The position numbers and the translations under genes are program-made. A DNA stretch of 64,000 nt from AcAMD-5 sp044343935 (GTDB lineage: Bacteria; Actinomycetota; Actinomycetes; S36-B12; UBA5976): the NCBI GenBank assembly GCA_044343935.1, contig JBIJDU010000006.1, forward strand, positions 1 through 64,000, written 5' to 3'. Positions 34,406 to 42,851 of this stretch are shown piece after piece (within the stretch, counting starts at the first letter, position 1; each line of letters opens with the position of its first letter). The notes below the pieces were generated by a model. That model saw only the letters and a list, made by a program, of their open reading frames with translations, was not told the DNA's origin and did not search any database.

Positions 34406-35633
34406 TTATTGAGCCATCAGGCCGTCTAATTTCCGGCCAGGCCCCATTTAGGGGATGCTCTGGTAGGGGATATTTCTTAGCTGCAGCTAAATCAATATCA
34501 ACCCCAAAACCAGGTTTATTGGAAACTTTCAGCACACCGTTTTCCGGTACTGGTGCACCAGGAAAAACTTCTAACACCTCATCGTTTGGCAGATAGATTT
34601 CTTGTATGCCGAAGTTAGTTGCGGCAATTCCTAAATGCAGATGAGCTGCATGGCCAATAGGTGAAACATCACCTGGCCCGTGCCATGCCGTTTTCACACC
34701 ATAAACCTCAGCAAAGTGCGTTAACTTAATTGCTGGCGTAATACCACCAATTTGCGTGATGTGGCAGCGGATGTAATCGAGTTGGCGATTTTGGATCAAT
34801 GGGAAATATTCGCTGGGATGGGTAAACAATTCACCTATCGCAATTGGAATAGCAGATTGACTTCGAAGCTGGGCTAAATATCCAGTGTCATCGGGTGAAA
34901 CGGGATCTTCCAAATAAAACAAGTTATATGGTTCCAGTTGTTTTGCTAAGTTAATTGCGGCATTTGGCGAGACTCGCTCATGCACATCATGAATGTAGTT
35001 GTACTCTGCTGGCAAATTTTCGCGCAGATATTTAAACAATTTTGGCACTGCTCTTAAGTAAGCTGCTTCATCCCAGCGCACAGTTTGGTTGCTTAATCGA
35101 TAACTTTGGGATGGTTGTGCGCCAAATTTAGTTTCTTCAGGTTTTCCGCTGCCGTAGCTGGCATTATTTGCTAGCGCTACTTGCACTCGAAAATTTCGAA
35201 AACCTGAACCAGCGAGTTTTTTAATGTTCTGGGCAATCTCAGCTTCATCACTACCGTTGACATGAACATAAGTTGCTAACTCATCTCGAACTTTGCCACC
35301 GAATAATTGATAGGCAGGCAGCTTGGCAACTTTGCCTTTGATATCCCAGAGTGCTTGATCAACTCCAGCTAGGGCATTGTTCATCACTGCGCCACCGCGC
35401 CAATAGCCAGATAAATACAGCGCTTGATGAATATCGGAGATATCGGCCGGATCTCGACCAATCAGCATTGGCTTTAGGTATTGCTCAATTTCAGTCACCA
35501 CAGTTAAGGGCCGTTGGGTGAAGGTGGCACAACCCAAGCCATACAGGCCGTCGGTATCCGTGAGGACCTTTACTACCACCAGCCGAATTCCAGCTGGGGC
35601 AGTCACAATTGCCTGGATGTCAGAAATTTTCAT
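34395..35633 (-). CDS. manD: Mannonate dehydratase-like enolase-superfamily protein
   Basis: 412 aa. The pattern FTQRPLTVVTEIEQYLKP, GVDQALWDIKGK, HDVHERVSP (metal Asp), YLEDPVSPDD (Glu), AIGELFTHP (Glu) and WHGPGDVSPIGHAAHLHL is that of the ManD/RspA group, which dehydrates D-mannonate (sometimes D-gluconate) to 2-keto-3-deoxygluconate. Substrate is a family-based inference; some members have weak or no activity. It is divergent from murQ, with a 64-bp shared control region, and convergent with the lactonase. Its product is the substrate of the PfkB kinase and aldolase at 42.2-43.9 kb. Confidence 0.82.
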   Translation of the reverse strand: MKISDIQAIVTAPAGIRLVVVKVLTDTDGLYGLGCATFTQRPLTVVTEIEQYLKPMLIGRDPADISDIHQALYLSGYWRGGAVMNNALAGVDQALWDIKGKVAKLPAYQLFGGKVRDELATYVHVNGSDEAEIAQNIKKLAGSGFRNFRVQVALANNASYGSGKPEETKFGAQPSQSYRLSNQTVRWDEAAYLRAVPKLFKYLRENLPAEYNYIHDVHERVSPNAAINLAKQLEPYNLFYLEDPVSPDDTGYLAQLRSQSAIPIAIGELFTHPSEYFPLIQNRQLDYIRCHITQIGGITPAIKLTHFAEVYGVKTAWHGPGDVSPIGHAAHLHLGIAATNFGIQEIYLPNDEVLEVFPGAPVPENGVLKVSNKPGFGVDIDLAAAKKYPLPEHPLNGAWPEIRRPDGSIIKP

Positions 35634-35649
35634 CAGGTGCTAAAAATAC

Positions 35650-35666
35650 TGCAAAAATCTCTTGCA
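35650..35666. promoter_or_regulatory. Candidate operator between manD and murQ
   Basis: TGCAA-N7-TTGCA is a 17-bp inverted repeat in the divergent 64-bp gap. The RpiR-type regulator encoded just after murQ is the natural candidate to bind it. No second copy was noticed upstream of the transporter genes. Confidence 0.4.
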
Positions 35667-35697
35667 ATCTAGGGGCCAGGGTGCGAAACTTCCTTTC

Positions 35698-36612
35698 ATG
35701 ACCTTGGTGGATCTAACCCAGCTCGTGACCGAGCAGGCTGGTACGAAATACCAAAACCTGCACTCCATGTCGGTGGCGGAGTTGGCTCATGCAATGAATG
35801 AGAACGATCAAGGTGTTGCTGATTCGGTAAATCGAGAGATGAAAACCATTGTCTCGGCCATTGAGCAGATTGTTCCGCGGATGAAAATGGGTGGCCGCCT
35901 GATTTATGTTGGCGCTGGCACCTCGGGTCGACTTGGCGTTTTGGATGCTTCCGAATGCCCACCAACATTTAATGCCAAACCAGATCAGGTAATTGGAATT
36001 ATTGCCGGCGGCGATACGGCACTTCGCAAGTCAATTGAAGGTGCTGAAGATGACGCTGAGTTAGCAGTAGCAGAGTTAGCTAAATTGGATTTATCAGCGG
36101 CTGACACGGTGGTTGGTATTGCTGCCAGCGGTCGCACCCCTTATGCCATTGCTGCGATGGATTACGCCCGCAGTCGCGGCGCGCTAGCGATTGGTCTTGC
36201 CTGCAACAAGGGCACTGAGTTAGGTCGAAGAGCTGATATTGGTATTGAAATTGATTGTGGACCAGAGTTATTAGCCGGTTCTACTCGAATGAAATCAGGC
36301 ACCGCAACCAAGATGGTGCTCAACATGATTTCAACTATTGCCATGGTGCGATTGGGTAAGGTTTATAAAAACTTTATGGTTGATGTGCAGAACTCAAATA
36401 TCAAATTGCAAACTCGCAGTGTAAATATGATTTGCACAATTTTGCATGTTGATGCTGAGACTGCGCTAATGGCACTTAATAATGCAAAAGGCAGTGTGCG
36501 AAAAGCATTAGTAATGTTAGCAAATAATGTTTCACTAGAGCGTGCCGAAGAAATGCTTTCTACTACTTCCAACGATCTCACTTACTTACTGAACGGTCAT
36601 CAAAATGGCTGA
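35698..36612 (+). CDS. murQ: N-acetylmuramic acid 6-phosphate etherase
   Basis: 304 aa SIS-domain lyase splitting MurNAc-6-P into GlcNAc-6-P and D-lactate. Hallmarks: YVGAGTSGRLGVLDASECPP, GIAASGRTPYAIAAMDYA, the MurQ block GSTRMKSGTATKMVLNMIST, and the C-terminal helical region ending in LLNGHQ. The ATG at 35698 gives the family start (TLVDLTQLVTEQ); an in-frame TTG at 35662 would add 12 unrelated residues. It heads a nine-gene run with the regulator, ABC importer, NanE, kinase, aldolase and PfkB kinase; the regulator gene overlaps its end by 8 nt. Confidence 0.95.
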   Translation: MTLVDLTQLVTEQAGTKYQNLHSMSVAELAHAMNENDQGVADSVNREMKTIVSAIEQIVPRMKMGGRLIYVGAGTSGRLGVLDASECPPTFNAKPDQVIGIIAGGDTALRKSIEGAEDDAELAVAELAKLDLSAADTVVGIAASGRTPYAIAAMDYARSRGALAIGLACNKGTELGRRADIGIEIDCGPELLAGSTRMKSGTATKMVLNMISTIAMVRLGKVYKNFMVDVQNSNIKLQTRSVNMICTILHVDAETALMALNNAKGSVRKALVMLANNVSLERAEEMLSTTSNDLTYLLNGHQNG

Positions 36613-37558
36613 AATTGGAAAAGTAGTTGCAATGCCAAATTTGGATCCAATTGTTTCGATTCGATCTAGCTATAAAGGTTTCTCTCCTCCAGAGCAGCGC
36701 TGTGCTGATTTGATTCTGCATTCCGCTCAAGCGGTAACGCAGATGTCAATTACTGACTTTGCAATTAAAGCCGACACCTCAGAAGCTACCGTGGTTAGAT
36801 TTTGCAAGAAGATTGGCTTTGCTGGGTATCCAAAACTGCGAATTGCACTTGCTACCAATGTTGGTTTTCGCGCTGGCATCACAATTAATGATGAGAATGA
36901 GATCGAGCTGGGTATCTCACCTGAAGATTCCACCAGTGAAATCATTAGCAAGGTGGGTTCATCAGCAAGCATGACTATTGCGATGACCTCACAGTTAATC
37001 GATTCTGGGGTTTTAGATTCGTTAACTGAGGCACTTTATGAAGCCAGGACCACAGGCGCATTTGGTGCTGGTGCAAGTTCCCTAGTTGCGGCAGATATCA
37101 GTTATAAATTTAATCGATTGGGCCATGGCTGTGTGCATTGGTCAGACCACCACGCGGCTCTTACTTCGATATCTACCCTGAGTAAAGGCGATGTTTTGTT
37201 TCTCGTTTCTCATTCAGGTAATACACCAGAAACTATTGCGGTGGCAACAGAGTTTAAGAATCGTGGTGTATCAATTGCGGTGATAACTAATTCACCAAGG
37301 AGTGGATTGGCACAACTTGCAGACTTTTTGTTTTTGACGCAAGCGGAACGGAATGTGGTTCGCGTTGGTGCCACAGTCAGCCGCATTGCACAACTGCTGA
37401 TTGTGGACTGTATTGCAATCGCAGCCGCCAGGCGCTCATGGGAGATCTCCCGTGCTGCGCTCACCGATGCCTCGGCCGCAATTGAGAGGCAAATTAACTA
37501 TAAGGATTGGCTCTATGAAGGGTCAATTGCTTCCGCCACTGATTCATTGGGAGGTTGA
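36605..37558 (+). CDS. RpiR-family regulator, probably MurR-like
   Basis: 317 aa. An N-terminal helix-turn-helix of the RpiR type (about 20-95; ITDFAIKADTSEATVVRFCK, GFAGYPKLR) is followed by a SIS sugar-phosphate-binding domain (about 140-275; FGAGASSLVAADISYKF, LFLVSHSGNTPETI). Family members sense phosphosugars; beside murQ the likely effector is MurNAc-6-P or GlcNAc-6-P. It overlaps murQ by 8 nt and precedes the ABC importer, so it controls its own operon in all likelihood. Confidence 0.9.
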   Translation: MAEIGKVVAMPNLDPIVSIRSSYKGFSPPEQRCADLILHSAQAVTQMSITDFAIKADTSEATVVRFCKKIGFAGYPKLRIALATNVGFRAGITINDENEIELGISPEDSTSEIISKVGSSASMTIAMTSQLIDSGVLDSLTEALYEARTTGAFGAGASSLVAADISYKFNRLGHGCVHWSDHHAALTSISTLSKGDVLFLVSHSGNTPETIAVATEFKNRGVSIAVITNSPRSGLAQLADFLFLTQAERNVVRVGATVSRIAQLLIVDCIAIAAARRSWEISRAALTDASAAIERQINYKDWLYEGSIASATDSLGG

Positions 37559-37602
37559 AACCAATGAAATCTGGAAGCAGTATCGAAACAAGGGAGAATG
37601 CC

Positions 37603-38886
37603 ATGCGGAAACCCGCACTAACTGGCTACAAGAGATTTCTAGCTCTTGTAGTCGCAGCTGTAATTGGTATTACTGGTGCCATCATTGCCCCAGCGAACGC
37701 CAAGACAGTAAAACTTACATTCTGGAGCTGGCGCGTAGAAGACAAAGCCTTCTATGAGCAGGTCATCTCCGATTTCCGTGCTGCTAATCCAGCACACCGC
37801 AACATTGAAATTACCTTCCAGGCTTATCCAAATGCTGAGTATGCAACCATCTTGTCTTCAGCAATGGCTGCTGGTAAAGGTCCTGACATTGTTCACGCCC
37901 GTGCTTATGGTGCACTTGATCAGCTAATCGTTCCTGGCTATCTAAGCGTCATTCGGCCAAACGAAGTAAAGGGTTTGAACTCTTACAGCAAGTCAATAGT
38001 TGACTCAATGCGTGGCTTCACTGATAAGAGACTGTTCGGTGTGCCATTTGCAACGCAGAACCTAGGTATTTTTGCGAACAAGGATCTACTACGCCGAGCT
38101 GGCATCACTCGTGATCCACGAACCTATGGCGAATTCCTAGACAATCTAGAGAAACTAAAGAAGGCTGGTATTCAGCCACTTGCCAACGGTGGATCAACTC
38201 ACATGGAACAAATGTGGGGAGTAATTGCACCAACATTTTATGGCGGCACCGAGTACTTTGATGCGGTTGTAAAGGGCACTAAGAAATTTACTGATCCGGC
38301 ATTTGTTCGTTCCTTGAGCGAAATGGAAAAGTTGTTCCCATATATGCCTACCAATGCAACTGCAGTTTCATATGACTCATCACGTCAGTTGTTCTTCTCT
38401 GGCCGTGCTGCTTACTTCATGGGCGGTATTTTCGAACTAGGATTCTTCAAGACCAACAACGCGGCCTTGAATGTTGATTTCTTCGGAATGCCACCACTAA
38501 CTGCTGGCGGAAAGACCTATGTCTCTTCATGGGCTGATGGCGGTTTCGCAGTTAATGCCAAGACACCTCACCGAAAAGAAGCAATGTTGTTCATTAATTA
38601 CGTTGCATCCAAGAAGTTTGGCCAGGCATTTTCTGACACTGTTAAGCAGTTCTCAACTGTTCCAGGTGTAACTATTTTGGATCAGACCCTTTGGAAGGCA
38701 CAGCGTGCAACTCGTGCTGGTGGTACGCCATACATCATGTTGGTTGGATTCCGTTATAAGAATCCAACTGGTTCAGCGATTCTGCAAACCGGTTTGCCAA
38801 ACATGCTAAATGGTTCCAAGACCGCAGCTCAGGTTGCTAATGACGTGCAACAGGGCATCGCTTCTTGGTACGAACCACAGAAGTAA
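37603..38886 (+). CDS. Sugar ABC transporter substrate-binding protein
   Basis: 427 aa family-1 extracellular solute-binding protein (LTFWSWRVEDKAFYEQVI, AGKGPDIVHARAYGALDQL, GVPFATQNLGIFANKDLL, GRAAYFMGGIF). The ATG at 37603 is chosen for AGGGAG at 37591-37596 and because it starts directly before the signal sequence; upstream in-frame codons overlap the regulator. The signal ends in APANAKT with no lipobox cysteine, unlike most Gram-positive binding proteins, so tethering is unclear. The ligand is probably an amino sugar or sugar acid given the operon. Followed by a stable hairpin. Confidence 0.92.
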   Translation: MRKPALTGYKRFLALVVAAVIGITGAIIAPANAKTVKLTFWSWRVEDKAFYEQVISDFRAANPAHRNIEITFQAYPNAEYATILSSAMAAGKGPDIVHARAYGALDQLIVPGYLSVIRPNEVKGLNSYSKSIVDSMRGFTDKRLFGVPFATQNLGIFANKDLLRRAGITRDPRTYGEFLDNLEKLKKAGIQPLANGGSTHMEQMWGVIAPTFYGGTEYFDAVVKGTKKFTDPAFVRSLSEMEKLFPYMPTNATAVSYDSSRQLFFSGRAAYFMGGIFELGFFKTNNAALNVDFFGMPPLTAGGKTYVSSWADGGFAVNAKTPHRKEAMLFINYVASKKFGQAFSDTVKQFSTVPGVTILDQTLWKAQRATRAGGTPYIMLVGFRYKNPTGSAILQTGLPNMLNGSKTAAQVANDVQQGIASWYEPQK

Positions 38887-38907
38887 TTCCCTTATAACGA
38901 GCCAATG

Positions 38908-38940
38908 ATCCTGGCTGGAGGTAATACCTCCAGCCAGGAT
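38908..38940 (+). other. Stem-loop between binding-protein and permease genes
   Basis: A perfect 15-bp inverted repeat with a 3-nt centre (38908-38922, 38926-38940) follows the binding-protein stop by 21 bp. It has no T-run. Such hairpins after binding-protein genes commonly stabilise the upstream mRNA or attenuate readthrough, giving excess binding protein over permease. Confidence 0.7.
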
Positions 38941-38958
38941 TTGGCGGACAGGAAATTT

Positions 38959-39885
38959 GTGAAACAAAAACAAGCACCAATCACCAAATACCAACGGCCT
39001 TGGGTATTTGCGTTTTTGATGCCAGCCATGGTGCTAACCGTTATTTTCACCACGCTGCCGGCAGTGACGTTACTTAGCTACAGCATGTTTGAATGGGAGA
39101 GCTTCAAGCGAATTGGATTTGCGGGATTTGATAACTTTGTTCGACTAAATGGATTCCCATGGCGTGAGCAATTTATCGATGCTTTCTTTAATAACGTATT
39201 GGTGTTTGTTGCTTTGATTATTTTACAAACAGGACTGGGCCTATTCTTGGCGTTAGCAATCTATCGATTAAGGCGCGGTAGACGGTTCTTCCAAGCGGTT
39301 ATCTTTTTACCAGTAATCCTGTCGTTGGTAATTGTTGGTTTCATGTGGAAGCTGTTTCTAGATCCGCTGTTTGGTCCGGTTAACGTATTTTTGATGGAAA
39401 ACGATTTAATGGGATTGGCCAAACCATGGTTAGGTGATCCTAATTTGGCCTTACCAGTATTGATTTTGATTGGACTATGGCGCTGGGTAGGTTTCCCAGC
39501 GATTGTGTTCTTAGCTGGAATGAACTCGGTAAATGACGAATATCTTGAAGCTGCCCGAATCGATGGTGCAACTGAATTTCAGGTGTTCCGAAAGATTATG
39601 TTCCCGCTGCTGGCGCCTTCATTTACCATCATTGCGGTGCTCACATTTATCGGTGCGTTTGAATGGTTTGAGTTGCCGTACATTGTTGGTGGTGTCACCG
39701 GTCAACCAGGTGGTTCAACGACCACGATGGCGTTGTTGTTCTACCGATTGGCATTTGGCACAGTTGACTCTGGCACAGTAGATGTTGGTTTGAGTAGCGC
39801 AATTGGCGTGATTCTGTTTATTTTTGTTGGAATTGGTGCAGCCATTGGTTCGTACTACTTACGTAAGCGGGAGGTGCAACAATAA
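38959..39885 (+). CDS. Sugar ABC transporter permease (MalF-like)
   Basis: 308 aa with six predicted membrane helices and the cytoplasmic EAA loop EAARIDGATEFQVFRKIM that contacts the ATPase. The GTG at 38959 is chosen because AGGAAA lies just upstream; an ATG at 38905 would place the hairpin inside the coding region. Its last base overlaps the next permease start (TAATG). No ATPase gene is present in the locus, so a shared MsiK-like ATPase encoded elsewhere is expected. Confidence 0.92.
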   Translation: MKQKQAPITKYQRPWVFAFLMPAMVLTVIFTTLPAVTLLSYSMFEWESFKRIGFAGFDNFVRLNGFPWREQFIDAFFNNVLVFVALIILQTGLGLFLALAIYRLRRGRRFFQAVIFLPVILSLVIVGFMWKLFLDPLFGPVNVFLMENDLMGLAKPWLGDPNLALPVLILIGLWRWVGFPAIVFLAGMNSVNDEYLEAARIDGATEFQVFRKIMFPLLAPSFTIIAVLTFIGAFEWFELPYIVGGVTGQPGGSTTTMALLFYRLAFGTVDSGTVDVGLSSAIGVILFIFVGIGAAIGSYYLRKREVQQ

Positions 39886-40715
39886 TGAAGCGACAATTTA
39901 GTTTGTTTGATCCAATTCTCAAGTTTGGTTTGATTATCAACACCTTCTTTGTGCTGCTCCCAACTTTCTTTGTAATCAACGCATCTTTTAGAAATACCAA
40001 TGACATTTTCAATGCACCACTCTCATTAGCAGAGCGATTTGATCTGACGAATTACCGGTTGGTATTTGAGCAAGGAAACTTCGGTAGATATTTTTGGAAT
40101 TCATTAATCGTCACCGGTGGTTCAATTGTGGTGATTTTGGTTTTAGGAACACTAGCAGGATATGCGCTCGCGAGATATACCTTTAGGTTCAATAACATTA
40201 TTTATATCTTCTTCCTAACTGGATTACTAATTCCAGCGAAACTTGCCCTAGTGCCACTGTTTATTCAGCTGAAGAACATGGGACTTCTCGATAGCCGAAT
40301 TGGGTTGATTCTGCTTTACTCTGCCGGCGCATTACCGGCGGCGGTGTTCATCTTTACTGGATTTATCAAAGCGCTGCCGGCAGATTTAGATAATGCTGCC
40401 CGAATTGATGGCGCAACTGAGTTTCAGGTATTCCGTAAGATCATGTTGCCGCTGATTGTTCCGGTGATGTCTATTGTTGGAATTTATTCCGCAATTCCGA
40501 TCTGGAATGACTTCCTATTGCCATTAGTGTTTATTAAAGACACTTCTAAGATGACAATCATGCAAGGTATGACTGTGTTCTTTGGTGAGTATGCCAACGA
40601 CTGGGGTGGGTTATTTGCTGGCTTATCACTTGCCGCACTGCCAATTGTGCTGCTGTATGTGATTTTGTCGGGTCAATTTATTAGGGGTCTTACTGCCGGA
40701 GCAACTAAAGGCTAA
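39885..40715 (+). CDS. Sugar ABC transporter permease (MalG-like)
   Basis: 276 aa, six membrane helices, EAA loop DNAARIDGATEFQVFRKIM. The loop is identical to that of the partner permease over RIDGATEFQVFRKIM, as expected if both dock to the same ATPase. GGGAGG lies upstream of the ATG, which overlaps the previous stop by one base. nanE follows after 3 bp. Confidence 0.93.
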   Translation: MKRQFSLFDPILKFGLIINTFFVLLPTFFVINASFRNTNDIFNAPLSLAERFDLTNYRLVFEQGNFGRYFWNSLIVTGGSIVVILVLGTLAGYALARYTFRFNNIIYIFFLTGLLIPAKLALVPLFIQLKNMGLLDSRIGLILLYSAGALPAAVFIFTGFIKALPADLDNAARIDGATEFQVFRKIMLPLIVPVMSIVGIYSAIPIWNDFLLPLVFIKDTSKMTIMQGMTVFFGEYANDWGGLFAGLSLAALPIVLLYVILSGQFIRGLTAGATKG

Positions 40716-40718
40716 TTT

Positions 40719-41366
40719 GTGATCAATCCAGGTAGTTTGATTGTCTCTGTTCAAGCACGTCCAGATTCAGCGCTGCGTCGACCAGAAATTCTGGCCGCAA
40801 TTGCCGAAGAAGTAGTTAAAGGTGGCGCTGCAGCACTTCGAATCCAAGGTATTGAAGCTATTGCTATGGTGCGAAAAGTAGTTGATGTGCCAATTATTGG
40901 GCTAATCAAAACTGAGCGATACGGCTTTGATGCCTATATCACCGCAGCTTCGGATGAAGTAGAAGCAGTTAAGTATGCGGGCGCAGATTGTGTCGCAATT
41001 GATGCAACTGATCGAAACCGGCCAGAGCCAATTGCTGACCTATTTGCTCGGGCGAAAGAAGTTGGACTAGAGATATTTGCCGACCTAGCAACGGTAGCTG
41101 AAGGACTTAATGCGCAAGTTTTAGGCGCTGACTATGTGGCGACAACTATGGCTGGCTACACCCAAGATAGGGCCGCCACAGTCGGCCCAGATTTTGAATT
41201 ACTCGAACAATTGATTGCCCAGCTAACTATTCCAGTCATCTTGGAAGGTCGAGTATCAACTGCCGAACAGGTGAGGCTTGCGCTGGATATGGGAGCGCAT
41301 GCGGTTGTGGTGGGAAGAGCAGTTACTGCGCCCCGAACCATCACCGAAGCTCTGCACCGGAGATGA
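40719..41366 (+). CDS. nanE: N-acetylmannosamine-6-phosphate 2-epimerase
   Basis: 215 aa TIM-barrel enzyme interconverting ManNAc-6-P and GlcNAc-6-P. Seen: GGAAALRIQG, VPIIGLIK, GADCVAIDAT, ADLATVAEGLNA, GADYVATTMAGYT, ILEGRVSTAEQV and GAHAVVVGRAVTAP, all in the family's order. GTG start 3 bp after the permease. In this operon it would feed ManNAc-6-P, from imported ManNAc or sialic-acid breakdown, into the GlcNAc-6-P pool that MurQ also supplies. No sialate lyase is encoded in the window. Confidence 0.92.
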   Translation: MINPGSLIVSVQARPDSALRRPEILAAIAEEVVKGGAAALRIQGIEAIAMVRKVVDVPIIGLIKTERYGFDAYITAASDEVEAVKYAGADCVAIDATDRNRPEPIADLFARAKEVGLEIFADLATVAEGLNAQVLGADYVATTMAGYTQDRAATVGPDFELLEQLIAQLTIPVILEGRVSTAEQVRLALDMGAHAVVVGRAVTAPRTITEALHRR

Positions 41367-41373
41367 TTAGCGC

Positions 41374-42237
41374 ATGATGCTTTGCATTGATGCTGGCGCA
41401 AGTAGCGCAAAGTGGTGCTTGAAAACTGACGCTGGCTTTCGTACGGGTAGCGTTGGACCAATCACCGGTCACTTGTTTACTGAAGAAGCGCAAAGCGCGG
41501 CGTATGCAGAACTTGTAAAAATTGCGACGGAAACCAGTGTGATTTCAAAATTGATTATAGGAATAACTGGTCTAGATAACGGCACTGAAGTGGCAAATAA
41601 TCTCCTTGCTTATCTTTCAGAGCTCTTTAAAGTAGATAAAGCAAACATTGTGATCATGAATGATATGGAGTTGGCCTATTCCGCCGTGTTTGATCCAGGC
41701 GAAGGTGTCTTGGTTTACGCTGGCACCGGCGCAATTGCCTCCCAAGTAGATAAATCGGGAAACTTTATTCGCGCTGGTGGTTGGGGATTTCATATTGGTG
41801 ATTTTGGTGCAGGCTATTCCATTGGTGCGGCTGCGCTGCGATATGTCACTGGGTTGTGGGATCAAGGCAAAGAACCGCTCAATGATGAGTTTGCCAAGGC
41901 CATAATGAATTTTGCAAACTGTAAAGACTGGGCAGACCTTCGGATTTTTATTTATGGCAATGGCAGATCCGCAATTGCTTCAATTGCCCCCATGGTTGGT
42001 AAGTTAGCTGATGCTGGCAATGAAATCGCGCAGCTACTGATACAAGATGCCGCCTTAGCGCTAGCAGAACTGGCGCAGCACATCGTGGATCGAACTGGTG
42101 CTACCAAAGTGATTGCAATGGGTGGCACATTCAAAATCTCCGACCAACTATTTGCCGAATTCAAAGCTGCGCTTGGCTTGTCAGTTGAATTTGTTGACGA
42201 AGATATTGCTCAATTATGGCTAATAAGGAACAGTTAA
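41374..42237 (+). CDS. BadF/BadG-family amino-sugar kinase
   Basis: 287 aa ASKHA-fold kinase. DAGASSAKW (phosphate 1), MNDMELAYSAVF, VYAGTGAIAS (phosphate 2), GGWGFHIGDFGAGYSIG and AMGGTFK (adenosine loop) are the expected motifs of N-acetylglucosamine kinase-like BadF proteins. MurK of Clostridium acetobutylicum, of this family, phosphorylates MurNAc and GlcNAc at C6, and beside MurQ and NanE this protein is a good candidate for the same job. ManNAc kinase activity is equally possible. Its stop overlaps the aldolase start by one base. Confidence 0.85.
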   Translation: MMLCIDAGASSAKWCLKTDAGFRTGSVGPITGHLFTEEAQSAAYAELVKIATETSVISKLIIGITGLDNGTEVANNLLAYLSELFKVDKANIVIMNDMELAYSAVFDPGEGVLVYAGTGAIASQVDKSGNFIRAGGWGFHIGDFGAGYSIGAAALRYVTGLWDQGKEPLNDEFAKAIMNFANCKDWADLRIFIYGNGRSAIASIAPMVGKLADAGNEIAQLLIQDAALALAELAQHIVDRTGATKVIAMGGTFKISDQLFAEFKAALGLSVEFVDEDIAQLWLIRNS

Positions 42238-42851
42238 TGGAATTTGAATCTGCGCTCGCAAATCAACAAGTCGTTCCAGTAATTACGCTAGATGATCCGG
42301 ATCTAGCCATACCAATGGCCGAAGCACTCCTTGCCGGTGGTATCTCAATCTTGGAGATAACGCTGCGTAGTGAGAATTCGATGCAAGTGTTAAAGACGCT
42401 AGCTAAAGATGAGCGATTTACCATTGGTGCGGGATCTGTTAATTCAACTGCTCAATTAGATCAAGCGATATCAGCTGGTGCCAAATTTATTGTCTCGCCG
42501 GGAAGTTATGAGCCGCTGATCAAGGCAGCGCTGGTCACCGGATTGCCTTACTTACCTGGCGTTTCCACACCTTCTGAGATTTTGCTCAATCACAATTTAG
42601 GGTTGGAATTAGTTAAATTTTTCCCAGCAAAACTTTTAGGTGGGCCAGCCGCCATTAAAACCATCTCGGCACCATTTCCAACTATGCGCTTTATGCCTAC
42701 TGGCAATATCACCCAAGCCGATTACAGCGAGTATTTAGCCCTGCATAATGTGGTTGCAGTTGGTGGCAGCTGGATGGTGAAACCAGAATTAGTTACAGCG
42801 AAAGACTGGTCGAGTATTACTAAATTAGCTAGTTTGCGGGATAGCAAATGA
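42237..42851 (+). CDS. eda: KDPG/KDPGal aldolase
   Basis: 204 aa class I aldolase cleaving 2-keto-3-deoxy-6-phosphogluconate (or galactonate) to pyruvate and glyceraldehyde-3-P. The catalytic Glu sits in ILEITLRS and the Schiff-base Lys in LELVKFFPAK; IGAGSVNS and FIVSPG are also conserved. The ATG at 42237 is preferred: AAGGAA ends 6 nt upstream and the codon overlaps the kinase stop as TAATG; an in-frame ATG at 42216 adds seven residues. ATGA overlap with the next kinase gene. Confidence 0.92.
   Translation: MEFESALANQQVVPVITLDDPDLAIPMAEALLAGGISILEITLRSENSMQVLKTLAKDERFTIGAGSVNSTAQLDQAISAGAKFIVSPGSYEPLIKAALVTGLPYLPGVSTPSEILLNHNLGLELVKFFPAKLLGGPAAIKTISAPFPTMRFMPTGNITQADYSEYLALHNVVAVGGSWMVKPELVTAKDWSSITKLASLRDSK

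Noticed and set aside
41374..42237. Kinase as a ROK-family glucokinase
   Set aside because: The ROK cysteine-rich zinc motif is absent; the phosphate and adenosine motifs fit BadF/BadG N-acetylglucosamine kinase-like proteins.
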